DNA of 64,000 bases from Pinus tabuliformis (Eukaryota; Streptophyta; Pinopsida; Pinales; Pinaceae), in NCBI GenBank assembly GCA_031772625.1, contig CM062811.1:644566820-644630819 (forward strand). Direction: 5' to 3'. A model generated the notes under the pieces. The model was not told the DNA's origin. It made no database searches and saw only the letters and a list, made by a program, of their open reading frames with translations. The translations under genes were made by a program, and so were the position numbers. Shown piece by piece: positions 27,412 to 37,747 of this stretch (position 1 is the stretch's first letter; each line of letters starts with the position of its first letter).

Positions 27412-28900
27412 ATTATGCTATTCTATCAGGTCTCCTTGAAAGAGACTTGTCTCATCAGAGAAATCCTTACCACTTTTACAGAAGCCTCTGGCACTATGAT
27501 AAATAATGGCAAATGATGCATCTTTTTCTTCAATACCTGGAAAGGGAATGTTGAGAACTATCTTGCCAGAATCCTCAAGTTTAGTACTAGAACTCTACCC
27601 TCTAAATAACTAGGCATGCCCCTTTCTGATACTCCTTTAAGAAATGTCTACTGGAAGAAAATCCTCCAAAAATTACAAGGAAAGCTCAATTGTTGTGCTT
27701 TCATATTCCTCAACTTATCTAGTCAAACATTGCTTCTCAAACCCCATATACCCACTCTGAGGCATAACGTCCCCCAAAGGAGCATGCTCCAAAATAGTGG
27801 ACATATTCAAAAAATTCTTATGGGGAGGAGTGAAAAAAATTAGGAAATGGGCTTTGGTATTGTGGAAAGGGCTGACTAAGAAGAAATTGGATGGCGAGCT
27901 AGGACTCAGAGACCCCTACATTCTGAACCAAACAATGGGAGAAAAACTTTGGTGGAGATGGATGGGAGGGGGAGTTGACCTATGGAAGCAAATCTGGACG
28001 AGGAAATACAATATGCCGGAGAGAATGGAGGATATCCTAAGATATCAAGATCCCCCAAAAGGATCGGCGGTGTGGAATCTGATAGCTCGTAACAGGCACC
28101 TCATTAACTAGCATGCCTTCTAGGAGATCCGTAATGGAAAAACAACAAGATTTTGGATGGACTCATGGCAACAAAGAGGAAAATTGATAGAGAGATAGGA
28201 GCTCAGGGACATATATCAGTATACGAGGGACAAGAATAAGCAAGTGGTGGAACAATTCTAGAAAGAAGACCAAGGTATGGAAAGTTGGAGGAGGTGGAAG
28301 ACAAATGAAGACTGCAACCAGGGAATGAAAATGGAAGAATGGAATGATTTTGACAAAGAATTGAGGACAAGATAGCTAACGATGCGACAAGACCCTGATA
28401 TCTTGAGATGGGGACATACCACTAAAGGAACCTTCACTATAAACGAAGCCTATGACATCCAAGTAAACAAGAACAGGATAGGCAGATAAAATATGGAAAA
28501 AAATCTAGAAGGGAGGATGGTGACCCGAGGTAACCCATTTCCTCTGGTAGGTTTGCAAAGAGTGTATCTTGACTTGGGACCAATTGCGGAAAAGAGGATT
28601 CCAAGATCCTTCCTTCTGCTAGCTATGCCACCAAAACAGAGAAGACATAGAGCATATCCTTAACACATGCTCGTTTGTAGTGCAAAAGTGGAGGAAAATG
28701 CAAGAAGTTTTTGACAGAATGGACCGAGACTAGAACAACATAAAAGGAAAAATTATTCTATGGCAAAACACCATCTACTCTAGCCCAGTAGTAAACTGAG
28801 CCTGGGGTCTAGCCCTCGGATTCAATCTTTGGGCGATTTGGAAGGAACAAAACCACAAAATTTTTAAGAATAAAACAAATCCACAAGAGAAAGTTTGGGA
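27407..28900 (+). pseudogene. LINE ORF2: RT 3' part and zf-RVT-like region
   Basis: The frame continues from FVDD with IMLFYQVSLKETCLI, then LGMPLSDTPLRN (RT thumb, usual Y-L-G-x-P). It goes on with FKKFLWGGVKKIRKWALV, GELGLRDPYILNQTMGEKLW and WNLIARNRHLIN. Between 28400 and 28700 it reads KGTFTINEAY and ECILTWDQLRKRGFQ, then LCHQNREDIEHILNTC, a Cys/His cluster like the zf-RVT domain of plant LINE ORF2. Several stops and shifts occur (for example after 28111). Confidence 0.88.
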
Positions 28901-28931
28901 AGGTGTAGTCCAAAACATTAGGGAAACAATT

Positions 28932-29498
28932 TTGGTTGAGGCATGGCACCAAGAAGATTGGAATGTTCCCCTTGAGGAAGCTCATATCCTGCAGAAGCTC
29001 AATCTAGCCCCAGGAATGATTCCTACCTCGGCGTGGAAAACGAACAGGGCAGGTTCGACATCCCGATCCTATTTTACTCCAGCAAAAGAAGGTTTTATGA
29101 AACTAAATTTTGATGGGGCATCCAAAGGGAATCAAGGGGAAGCAGGGTTAGGGGGCCTCTTCCGGGACCCCCAGGCTAATACTAGGTTCATCTATGCCGA
29201 AAGTTGTGGGATAGCAAGCAACAATGAGGCAGAGTTTGCTACAGTTCGACAAGGTCTCCTAATAGCGGCCAGACCGGGGTATCAAAACTTAGAAGTGGAA
29301 GGGGATTCAAGGTTGGTCATAAATACGGTGGCAAAACTAAACAATGGCACTAAGTGGGATAAGTTAAGCCAGAGTTGGAGGATAACACGACTCATCCAAG
29401 ACATAGGGGAAATCATTCCCAAATTTTATTACATCCAAGTCAGACACGTCAGGAGGGAAGGAAACAAAGGGGATGACTTCTTCGATAACTCGGCGTGA
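28932..29498 (+). pseudogene. LINE ORF2 C-terminus: RNase H domain
   Basis: The frame contains LNFDGASKGNQGEAGLGGLF (first Asp), SNNEAEF (catalytic Glu), VEGDSRLV (Asp) and VRREGNKGDDFF (final Asp region). These match an RNase H of the GNPG-containing, archaeal-like type known in plant L1 elements. It removes RNA from the cDNA hybrid. The GNPG motif reads GNQG here. The frame stops at 29498, with LINE-like sequence (QPWDVNFNPLE) to about 29580. It belongs to the same ORF2 as the upstream RT segments. Confidence 0.85.
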
Positions 29499-29580
29499 AA
29501 TCATCAACAGGAAAGGTTAGAAAACCAGTGGCCAATCCAACCCTGGGATGTAAACTTCAATCCTCTAGAGCTAATCCTGG

Positions 29581-30737
29581 AATAGGACTACAAACAGGGT
29601 CGAGAAAGCAGAGTCCAAGCGACTCAGGATCCCGATGTGGATGTGGGCTGACAACTAGGAGCATGCAGGTGTAGTTATGTTGGGTACCCGGGGACTTAAT
29701 ACTGTTGTCCCCCACATGCTTGAGGCAAGGGGTGCAGTGTCCCTCAGCATTATGGCAAGCTAGGGAAGTGGGCAAGGTGGCGGGACTGGAGGAACTTCAA
29801 GGTATAACGGACGGAGGGGCATTTCGACTTGTAGTCTTAATGTGATAGCTTGTGGAGAAGGGTGGTGGATCAGAGTTGGTGGTCATCATCGGAATGTGAA
29901 GAATCAGGGTCGTTGTCGTCGAACAATTTCGGGTTTCGGGTATGTTATCCGGCTCCACCTCAAACCTATAATTATGGTCTTGTTGTGGTTTAGCTGGGAT
30001 GTAAGGGGGTCTGTCTAGGGGATAGGAAATTGCTGGTGGAAATGGGGCAGGAAACTGCTCGCCATGGCCTGGTTCTGCATCTTTTCCTTATGTCAAATGG
30101 GTGAAACCCATGACAGTTGTGGGGCAATTACCTACTGTCAGGATGGAATGCTCCACACTCGGCTGACAAGGGGGGAAGGAAGCTTGTCAGTCATAGGGTA
30201 ATGCAGGAGAGGCAGTGGAGTATTGATGGGGGTAGCGGAAAGCAGCTGGTAGGCATCCTAATATGCAGCGATACCCGAGATTCACATAGTAAGCACTAGG
30301 TTACCTAGAACCCATGTCGGAGTGAGGGTAAGCCCATAAATTGTGGGTGGAGACCAAGCTGGGGGGAATCGAGAGGCAAGAGCTCTAAGGCTGAGGCAAT
30401 GGGGGATAGGAATCTGAGCCATAGCTAGTATATAACAGAATGCAAGGGGGGATTGTGAGCTTGGCATGGGTATGGGATGGTAGACCTACTTACAACCGAG
30501 AGAATTAGAGAGGGGGAAAAGGGCGCTCCAAGGGGCTGGGGTCAGGGCCTTTCCCATTGGGGGTTGCAGGCTCCGACCCACCCCAGCATGACTATCGGGA
30601 GAACAAGTAGAGAAGAGAATCAAGGCAAGAAGTACCCCGATGCACATATAAGGAATGGGTGAGGTGGTGTATAGTTTCAATCCTGTGTTTCAAGCTAACT
30701 TACGACGGATGTCATAAGTGCTCAGGAAAACAGGGTA
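29581..30737 (+). other. LINE 3' region, no recognised coding
   Basis: GC-moderate sequence, unlike the AT-rich surroundings, lies between the RNase H domain and a downstream open frame. Short ORFs on both strands show no known motif. It is assigned to the LINE by position only. Confidence 0.45.
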
Positions 30738-31273
30738 TGGCGTGTGTTGCGTGAGGCTGTGGACGTGGTAGAAGAGGCCCGAAACCCAGGCAAGATAAGG
30801 GGCCGAGCACATCGGAGCCACACAAGGACAGAAAATCAGTTGAACATCTCATAGCAGAGGCAGCAAAAGCTTACCGTGAGGGGACGGATGAGTGCATACG
30901 GAAGCCGCTAGAAGAATGGGAAGAGGAAGTGAAACAAGGCAGTGAGACAGAGGAGGAGATGGACAACTGGAGGACCTTAGTCCTAGATCCGGGAAACACC
31001 CGCGGAAGAATCACTCAGTTCAAGCAAACTTTGTACTTGTATTGGCTCATGAAGAGTCTATTAGGCAAGGCTATGGAACAGATCTCTGTGGGGATGGTGG
31101 TGACACTACAAGGATTGTTGAACTACAAGAAGGATATGGAGAAAATCCTCTTTCAGCTGCATAAGCAGGATATTCGGCTAGACAAAATTGACCACCATAT
31201 CCCTTGCATCCTGGAGTTGTATGGTATGCCTGCTACATCCGCCCAGGACCCAGCACCTGTTGCATTTGTCTGA
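30738..31273 (+). pseudogene. Possible third ORF of the LINE, unknown
   Basis: One frame is open from about 30756 to 31273. It extends upstream to an ATG at 30738 if one TGA (plausibly from CGA) is ignored. It reads a basic N-terminus (GRGRRGPKPRQDKG), a charged helical part (EHLIAEAAKAYREG; EEWEEEVKQGSETEEEMDN), then a hydrophobic-charged C-terminus (GMVVTLQGLLNYKKDMEKIL; QDIRLDKIDHHIPCILELYG). I do not recognise the family. It lies downstream of RNase H, where a plant L1 normally has only a 3' UTR. It could be an extra ORF, captured sequence or a remnant of a different element. Confidence 0.4.
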
Positions 31274-31577
31274 GAGGAGAAGAAGGATTAGAACAACACC
31301 CATGCATAATTTTGCTTTATACAAATAGCTTTTAATTTTCATCTTGCAATTATCAGTTTATATAGTTATGTGGTGTTTGGTCATGAAGTAGAGACATATC
31401 TAGCCTGGCTAGAAAGACTAAGACAAATTTGTTTTTGGATGACTTATATTGAGGACTGGTGGCCAACAAACTCGGTTTTCCTTCAGAGCAAGTGGAGTCC
31501 ACTCGATTTATCTGTGTGGTGTAAACTTGTTTATATTTAATAGAAAACAGAATCGTACTACCAAACTTAACAAAAGA

Positions 31578-31587
31578 AACTTTGATT
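31578..31587. repeat. Candidate LINE target-site duplication, right copy
   Basis: AACTTTGATT matches 10867-10876. AT-rich DNA like that at 10200-10866 resumes right after it. Confidence 0.5.
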
Positions 31588-32085
31588 ATAATTAATTATT
31601 AATAATATTATAGTAATCAATTATAGTCAATTATTATAGTTTAAATTATTATTATTATTAAATTTGATTATTAATTTAATGATTAATTATTAATTAACTA
31701 AAATAACTTCGAGGCAATTTTAAATATTGAATTTATATAGCATTACGCTCTTACTGGTAATTAATAGTATGCTTTTATACGTACTAATTTAGGTTTCATA
31801 GACAAATAACGTATCTCAGATTTATAGTATATAAAATAACTCGGATAATTTTACTAAGCATGCACATTTAATTCCTATTAATCCCGCTTGTAAATTTACC
31901 TTATCTAAAAAAATTTGTAGGTTATAATTTATGCATATTCTGGAATTAGACCGATAAAAAAATTGGGTTAAATAATTGGTTTAGCTTTTATCTATTTGAT
32001 TTAGGATATTCTAGAAAATCTGCCATCAAAATAAAAATACCTTCATATTTTTTAATAAATTTACAGTCTCTGTAAATATTGATTT
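31588..32085. other. AT-rich gene-free stretch
   Basis: TTAATTATTAAT-type low-complexity DNA to about 31710, then AT-rich single-copy sequence. No gene seen. Confidence 0.55.
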
Positions 32086-32270
32086 ATGCACTATTACAAA
32101 TTCATGATATCAGGGCTTTTAAAGAATTTGCTAAATTACAAATTCATGATATCAGTGCCTTTATACAATTTGCTAAATTGTAGGTTCATGATATCGGTGA
32201 TATTACTAGCGTTAGATTTGCACAATTTGCTAAATTACAAGTTCTTGATATCAGTGAGTATGGACTTATG
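32086..32270. repeat. Irregular tandem repeat, four units
   Basis: AATTTGCTAAATTACAAATT followed by CATGATATCAGTG-like sequence recurs four times with spacers of 45-70 bp. It creates a periodic spurious ORF on the plus strand. Confidence 0.75.
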
Positions 32271-32280
32271 TACTAGCTGA

Positions 32281-33068
32281 CAGTATTGGTTTTGCACAAT
32301 TTTTAGTTGGAAAGAAATCGAGATGTGACCTGTATTGACTTATGCACTGTTAATATTAACTTTAAACAATATTGCCTTAGCTTATTGTACATCACAAAAA
32401 TTTTCCACACCCCCAAATATGGGGAGGTCAACCCTGCTAGTTGTGTTTAACTTGCTAGTGCCTGTTGTAGTGTTGTAGTGGGGGCAAGGAAATTAGCAAT
32501 TATATTTATATTACAGCAATATTAGCAATAATATTTAACCTTTACCTCCAATGTAATGGAGTAATCCCTTGACCGAATTTTAAGTGCGTAAAACGAGTGA
32601 TAATTTTGTGCTAACCTCTAATAAAGAAATATGTGTGGTGAATAGGGTATATATTTTAAGGATTTATGATTTTTCCTATATATACTATTGTAGGTGACTA
32701 TTTTTATTTAAAAAATCACATGTATAAAGTGTATTTGATTATTCAATGAAAACATGTAATTTATTGTTAAAATTCTTAACTTTTTGGTGAATATCATCTA
32801 CTTAATCATATATATGTAAAAAAAAATGAGTGATTTTTATTGAGATTAGGGAATATTTTTTTCTCAAAATGTTCAAAAATTAGCGCGAAATTTCACTTCT
32901 AAATTTTTTGTTGTGGGAAAGTAGGATGTGTACAAAAAGAGGAACACACTGAAGAGATATCCACATTTCCCCACTTTGCGCACTTACACACCTCTCACAC
33001 AACACTTCTTTAACACACCGATGAACTCTTTCTATTGTACTACATATATATTTTAAGTAGGACCCTTG
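32281..33068. other. Gene-free stretch
   Basis: AT-rich sequence upstream of the BPS1-like pseudogene. It might include former promoter or UTR of that gene, but no specific element can be supported. Confidence 0.45.
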
Positions 33069-33972
33069 TCACACGCTATTGCCTTTTTAGCTCTTCAACA
33101 TTTGAGGAGTCACTCGCATGATGGTCTTTTAGAATGTTTATTTGCAAGTAATCATTCAATTGCTCTACAAAGTTTAATCAAATATTGAAAGGTTTTGAAT
33201 CTTGAGATTGCTTTATTACAAATGTTAGAGCATCTCAAGCTGAATAAGCCAATGGATATTATAGATCTAACATGGATGCAACAAACCGTGGAAGTCTTAT
33301 TCACACTATGATCTGAGATCTTTATTTGTGGATCTCTGGTTTCCTATAGCGAAATGGGATTAAAAATGGATTGATCAATACCTGGATAACACTATGAATC
33401 TGCTTGATATATGTATTGCATTAAGTGTTGAAATCTCATGTCTCGATCACCACCATTTTATAGTCTAGTGTGTACTGCATTTGTTGAATTTCTTTGATGG
33501 ACTGCCATCATTTGACAAGCTATTTCATGCCAAAGATCATCTAGGAGATTTGTGAGGAGAAAAAAAAGTCGAGGAGGAAAATAACGCGTCCCAAACTAAT
33601 AGGAAAATTGAGAATTTTGCTGCCATGTTAGAGGGTATGTGGAAAAGTATTCACTTAAGGAAGGTGAAATCCTCAGCGAAGGGCATGGTTCTATTGAGGG
33701 CTATAAATGGGGTGAAGGAAACAATTATTTTCATTTGTAGTATTCTTATATTTGTCTTTGTAGGTTATTCTTATCCATTAGTTGAATTAAGAATTCTTGA
33801 TCAGTGTTTGTGGTTAGTTTCATTTATGATGTTGCAACAAGACATGAAAGGAGAAATCAGGGGTGGTTTCGCCATTGGTCGTGTTACAGTTTTGAAAGAG
33901 TTGGAGAGTTTGAATGCAACAATTAAAAATATTCACTTAATGATTCAAACGTTATCTCTAGAAATACCATGA
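33069..33972 (+). pseudogene. BYPASS1-like (DUF793) pseudogene
   Basis: The reading is collinear with BPS1/ROH1-type plant proteins. An N-terminal stretch reads FLALQHLRSHSHDGLLECLF and is broken by stops. It is followed by DLTWMQQTVEVLF and a frameshift, then WFPIAKWD, stop, KWIDQYLDNTMNLLDICIAL, CVLHLLNFFDGLPSF, and finally an open stretch with SIHLRKVKSSAKGMVLLRAI, YPLVELRILDQCLW and IGRVTVLKELESLN to the stop at 33970-33972. These are the usual successive blocks of the family (W-D-x-K-W-x-D-x-Y-L-D, L-L-D-I-C). BPS1 proteins are intronless-looking plant regulators of a root-derived growth signal. This copy has at least three stops and one shift and cannot work. Confidence 0.75.
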
Positions 33973-34461
33973 GGAAAAGAAAGGTGGTTTTAGCCCATAG
34001 AGGGATCAAAGCAAATAGAATAGATAAAAAAAGTAGTTCAAGAATTACAACAAAGCATATATTTTCCTTCCCAAGGTTTAGATTCTCTCACACAACAAAT
34101 CAATGCATTTTTCTAGGTTATTCTCAAATGAAGAAATGTTTTGCTTGACAACCTTAGATTTTCTAGAGACAACGACGTGCAAATTGGGGGTTTTCCCAGT
34201 GTCATGCTTTAATGACATTGAAATGGGTGAAGTGACTATGATTAGCTAACCTCAATGTCTTTATTAACATATTAAAGAGAATTGACAATGCCAAAAGAGG
34301 ACCTTTGGCTTAAAGTGTTATTGTGTTGGCATGAAAATGGCCTCCTATAGGCCTAGAGTGAGCTTCTTCAATGATGGATTGTCGTTCATGCTCCAAAACA
34401 CATGAACAGAGTACATCATCAAGCCCAATCTTGTAGAGAGATCGATTAATTAAGGTGTAGA
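33973..34461. other. Flank between BPS1-like pseudogene and LTR element
   Basis: No further coding recognised. 34457-34461 (GTAGA) is the left TSD candidate of the following element. Confidence 0.45.
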
Positions 34462-34645
34462 TGTTAGAAAAATAGAAGAGAGAGCAGAGAGATATTACAC
34501 ACAACACAAATCTCACTTGATACTTTTATTGATCATCACATGTACAAATATATAAGACACAGATCACTGACTTCGACACAACTAGATCATCATTACAACT
34601 CACACATTGGAAATAAGAAATTTTAGAATGACTCCTCATAACTCC
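34462..34645 (-). repeat. Non-autonomous element 3' LTR, first part
   Basis: 184 bp match the corresponding part of 47265-47489 with modest divergence. The LTR resumes at 45358 after the chromovirus and its second TSD copy. Confidence 0.85.
34641..34645. repeat. TSD (ACTCC), left copy
   Basis: ACTCC precedes the chromovirus left LTR and is repeated at 45353-45357. Confidence 0.93.
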
Positions 34646-37571
34646 TGTAATGACCCCAGGCTATGTAAATGTGAAAGTTTACTGTGGTAAAAGACAGTAA
34701 TACAGTTGTTGTTATGTTTTAAACAAAACTGTGACAAACTATTTTTTTAAAGTAATTTAAATATTTCTTGAAATGCTGGCAGCCTCTAAGAGGTGGATCT
34801 TAAAGAAAAAGATCAGTTATGATAACTGATGGAAACTACCCTCCAAAACAGGAAAAGTCCTGACTGAGGGAGGAGGTTCTGTGCTGTGAGGACAGACAGA
34901 AGAGATTCTTTTCCAAGAAGAGGAAAAAGGAAAAAGAAAGAGAAAAGTGGTTAAGTCTGGTTAGGACCAGATAACCAGGCACAGAGAGTGCACAAATCCT
35001 GTTGAGGGCTTGAGGCCTGCAGGATGGCTCGGGGGGAGAATTCCGTCTGAGGGATGGATCTCATGGCTGGGTGGACGAGCAGAATTAAAGCTCAGGTGAC
35101 TTGTTTTGTTTGAAAAACCATTCCTGAGACTGGCGAACCAGGTACGGTTCCAAACTGTGAAGTCCCTGATTGAGAATAAAAGTGCATTAAAATTACAGTA
35201 GTCGAATAGGAAATATGTCTTTTTATTTTCCTAGACACTGCCACGATGATTAGCGTAAAAGTATAAATGCAAACTTTAAATTAAGGGACAGACTGTCGAA
35301 TATTAGACAGGGTCTGGAATAGTACTCTGGTAAAGAAAGCTACACAGAGATAGTAAGCAAAACTGTACATGGATACAAGGAAACATCTATCAAGGTCTGG
35401 TTACTGTGTAACGGAATTGACCCAACCTCATTAACGAGGTCAATACACTGTCTGTAACGAATAGTTACCAGCGAATCAAATAGTAGGAAAAACTATGGCA
35501 GTTAACCGAACAATACTATGAAATGACAAGAGAACGAGGGTTTAAACCTCCGAATCTGAATAGTGACGGAGGAGTAGTGAGACAGTGTTAGGGACGAATA
35601 ATGAATAACCTATGCATGAACCGTTACATTACTCTAGACAGAGCATTATTGGTGAACTGTACAAACAGAGGATGGAAATTATAATCGCATTTCATTAACC
35701 TTTGTCACCAAGACGCAGTAGACGTGGACAAAGTAAAATAGAACCCGGTGTATTTAGAGCGAAAAACGGAAACACAGTGAGCATGTGAATATAAAGACCC
35801 TGTACATCTAGAGCTATAAATAGAGTACAGGAAGTATATGTATATGTAAAACTCTGTGCATTTAGAACGATAAATGGGAACAACGGTATACATAAATACA
35901 ACACTCTGTGTATGCAACTTTAAAGAGAAGATAGTCATATTAATACAAGAGCACCTGTGCGATAACGGTAAGGAGGAAAAACCAGCAAGTATACAGTGTA
36001 ACTTTTCCATAAAGAGAAGAATCAGCTTGACATTGCTTACGGTCACCGAAAACCATGTTGCATAGATTAGCAATGCGAAGAGCATTTAAAAACACAGAGC
36101 ACGTAACCAAAATTATCATCACAACTTGATAATAGATAGGTGAATGCCGTTATGAGAATAGGTAGAAACAACTACAACATATAAACCCCATGTTCTGTTT
36201 CAAGAATGTCGAAGAAATCAAATCCGAACAATATAAGATACAGGCGTAAATACCCTGAGGGTTAGATAAGTTCCATACACTGTTTACAAATACAAATTGC
36301 ACCGAACGGTGAGGCATTGAAAATAAATTATAGTACATATTTGATAAAGGGAAAACCCAAAATATTCGTGCTCAGATCTGAGCGCGAAGACCAGACCTGA
36401 AACCCATATGTATCAAAACAAATGTACCAAGCTTGCCGCAAGGGCAGCAGTATTGTAAAGCAAATGGGAAAACATAAACATGTATAAAAGAACCCAGAAC
36501 TTCTCTGTGAGCAACAATTTAACCAGTAAAATCATTGTCATGACCAGTCTACACCACGAAGGCAAACCATAAGGGTTCTCCACAGAGAATACCCAGCGAC
36601 TGAAGCAAGAAAACCCGCGTTGGGGGTAGTGGTCTGCACCAAACCACAAAACTATAGTTTATGACCCGTAATCTTTTCACTCTATTATGCAAACAGCGCA
36701 TCAATAGCCGATGACATACCTGTGTCTACCGGAGAGTTGTATCGCGGTGGGGAGCCACCCTGTTTCCATCCGAGGTATAGGAAGTCCCAGCTGCACAGCT
36801 TGGCAAGGAAAAGAAATAATACTGTAAGAAACCTTCCATGGTAAACAAACCAGTTAAAACATATGGCAAAACGGATATCAAATAGCTAGTACCTGCGAGG
36901 GTTTGATAACGGACGGTTCGTAGCCTCTGAAGCGTTGCAGAACGAAGGGTTAATGCTGATGAATTCGAGCCAGAGATGGAGCACTGAACCGGGTCCGGAA
37001 AGACCGCAAGCGTAAATGAGCTCTGAGACCATGTGGAGGCGTTTAAGTATCACATGGAACCCTTGAATGATTCTCGACCATCCGATCTCTGGAGGAGATC
37101 CAGGCCGTCGAAGCAAGGCGGGAACCAAAAATGATAGGATCGAGATCTGCATTTCCAAGGTGTCACATGGCCAAAGGAACCAGGCCATGACACCTGCCCC
37201 GGTAAGGACGGTTGTCTTAATAGCGAGGGTGAGTTGGCACCTGTACATGCTGCAGCGGGACCATCATAGCCCGCGCAATATTAACTCATGATATTGTTGG
37301 TAAGCCTATCTGAAGGTCTGTCATGAGGGTAGGACTTACACCCAAATACACAATTGATAATACATTACAATGCCGTGTAGTGTATGGAAAGCAAAGTTAA
37401 CAGAATAATCTTTGCCCGTTGATTTTATATATATATTGTGTAATGTTTATGTATGATTGTTAAAAGTAATGTGCACACATAAGACAGTAGTATTATAAAG
37501 TGGGTCGCTAACTTATAGGTTAGGCATACATCAAATTTTTTTTCTATATGTATGTGGATATAGGTGTGACA
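34646..37571 (+). repeat. Chromovirus left LTR (5' LTR)
   Basis: 2926 bp, identical in length to 42427-45352. A TATA-like TTTATATATATAT lies near 37423, only about 150 bp from the LTR end, implying a long U3 and short R-U5. A perfect palindrome lies at 34812-34830, and imperfect ~55-bp subrepeats around 35730-35960 (CTGTGCATTTAGAACGATAA type). Minus-strand ORFs here are present in both LTRs but have no recognised content. Confidence 0.93.
34812..34830. promoter_or_regulatory. 19-bp palindrome in LTR U3
   Basis: ATCAGTTAT and ATAACTGAT arms flank one central G. It is preserved in the other LTR at 42593-42611. It could be a dimeric factor site; function not shown. Confidence 0.4.
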
Positions 37572-37574
37572 AAT

Positions 37575-37587
37575 TGGTATCAGAGCC
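37575..37587 (+). other. Primer binding site, initiator tRNA-Met
   Basis: TGGTATCAGAGCC starts a few bases after the LTR end and complements the 3' end of initiator tRNA-Met. Confidence 0.92.
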
Positions 37588-37747
37588 CAGTTTCAACACT
37601 GTGGCCTCAAGTAGAACATGTTTCATTGTGCAGAAGGGTACACCATGCATACATATGCAAGATAATAATGTACTTAACTGTGTTCTGTCTATTTGGGGTG
37701 AAATACAGAATTACAACAGCTAGCAGTTAAGCCAGAAAAGAGACAAA

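Larger units (their letters stand above)
10877..31577 (+). mobile_element. L1-type LINE, interrupted and decayed
   Basis: The domains are in order: ORF1 with a DUF4283-like region and CCHC knuckle, then an APE-type endonuclease, reverse transcriptase, zf-RVT-like region and RNase H. Removing the LTR element (14693-27406) and one TSD copy leaves about 8 kb, a normal size for plant L1 elements. The ends are inferred from the 10-bp repeat AACTTTGATT. No clear poly(A) tail is present at 31560-31577, so the 3' boundary is less certain than the coding core. Several stops and frameshifts show an old, dead copy. Confidence 0.8.

Noticed and set aside
35695..37248. Minus-strand ORFs (78-126 codons) in the chromovirus LTR, repeated at 43476-45029
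   Set aside because: They are conserved only because both LTRs are copies of the same sequence; no domain or codon signature was seen.
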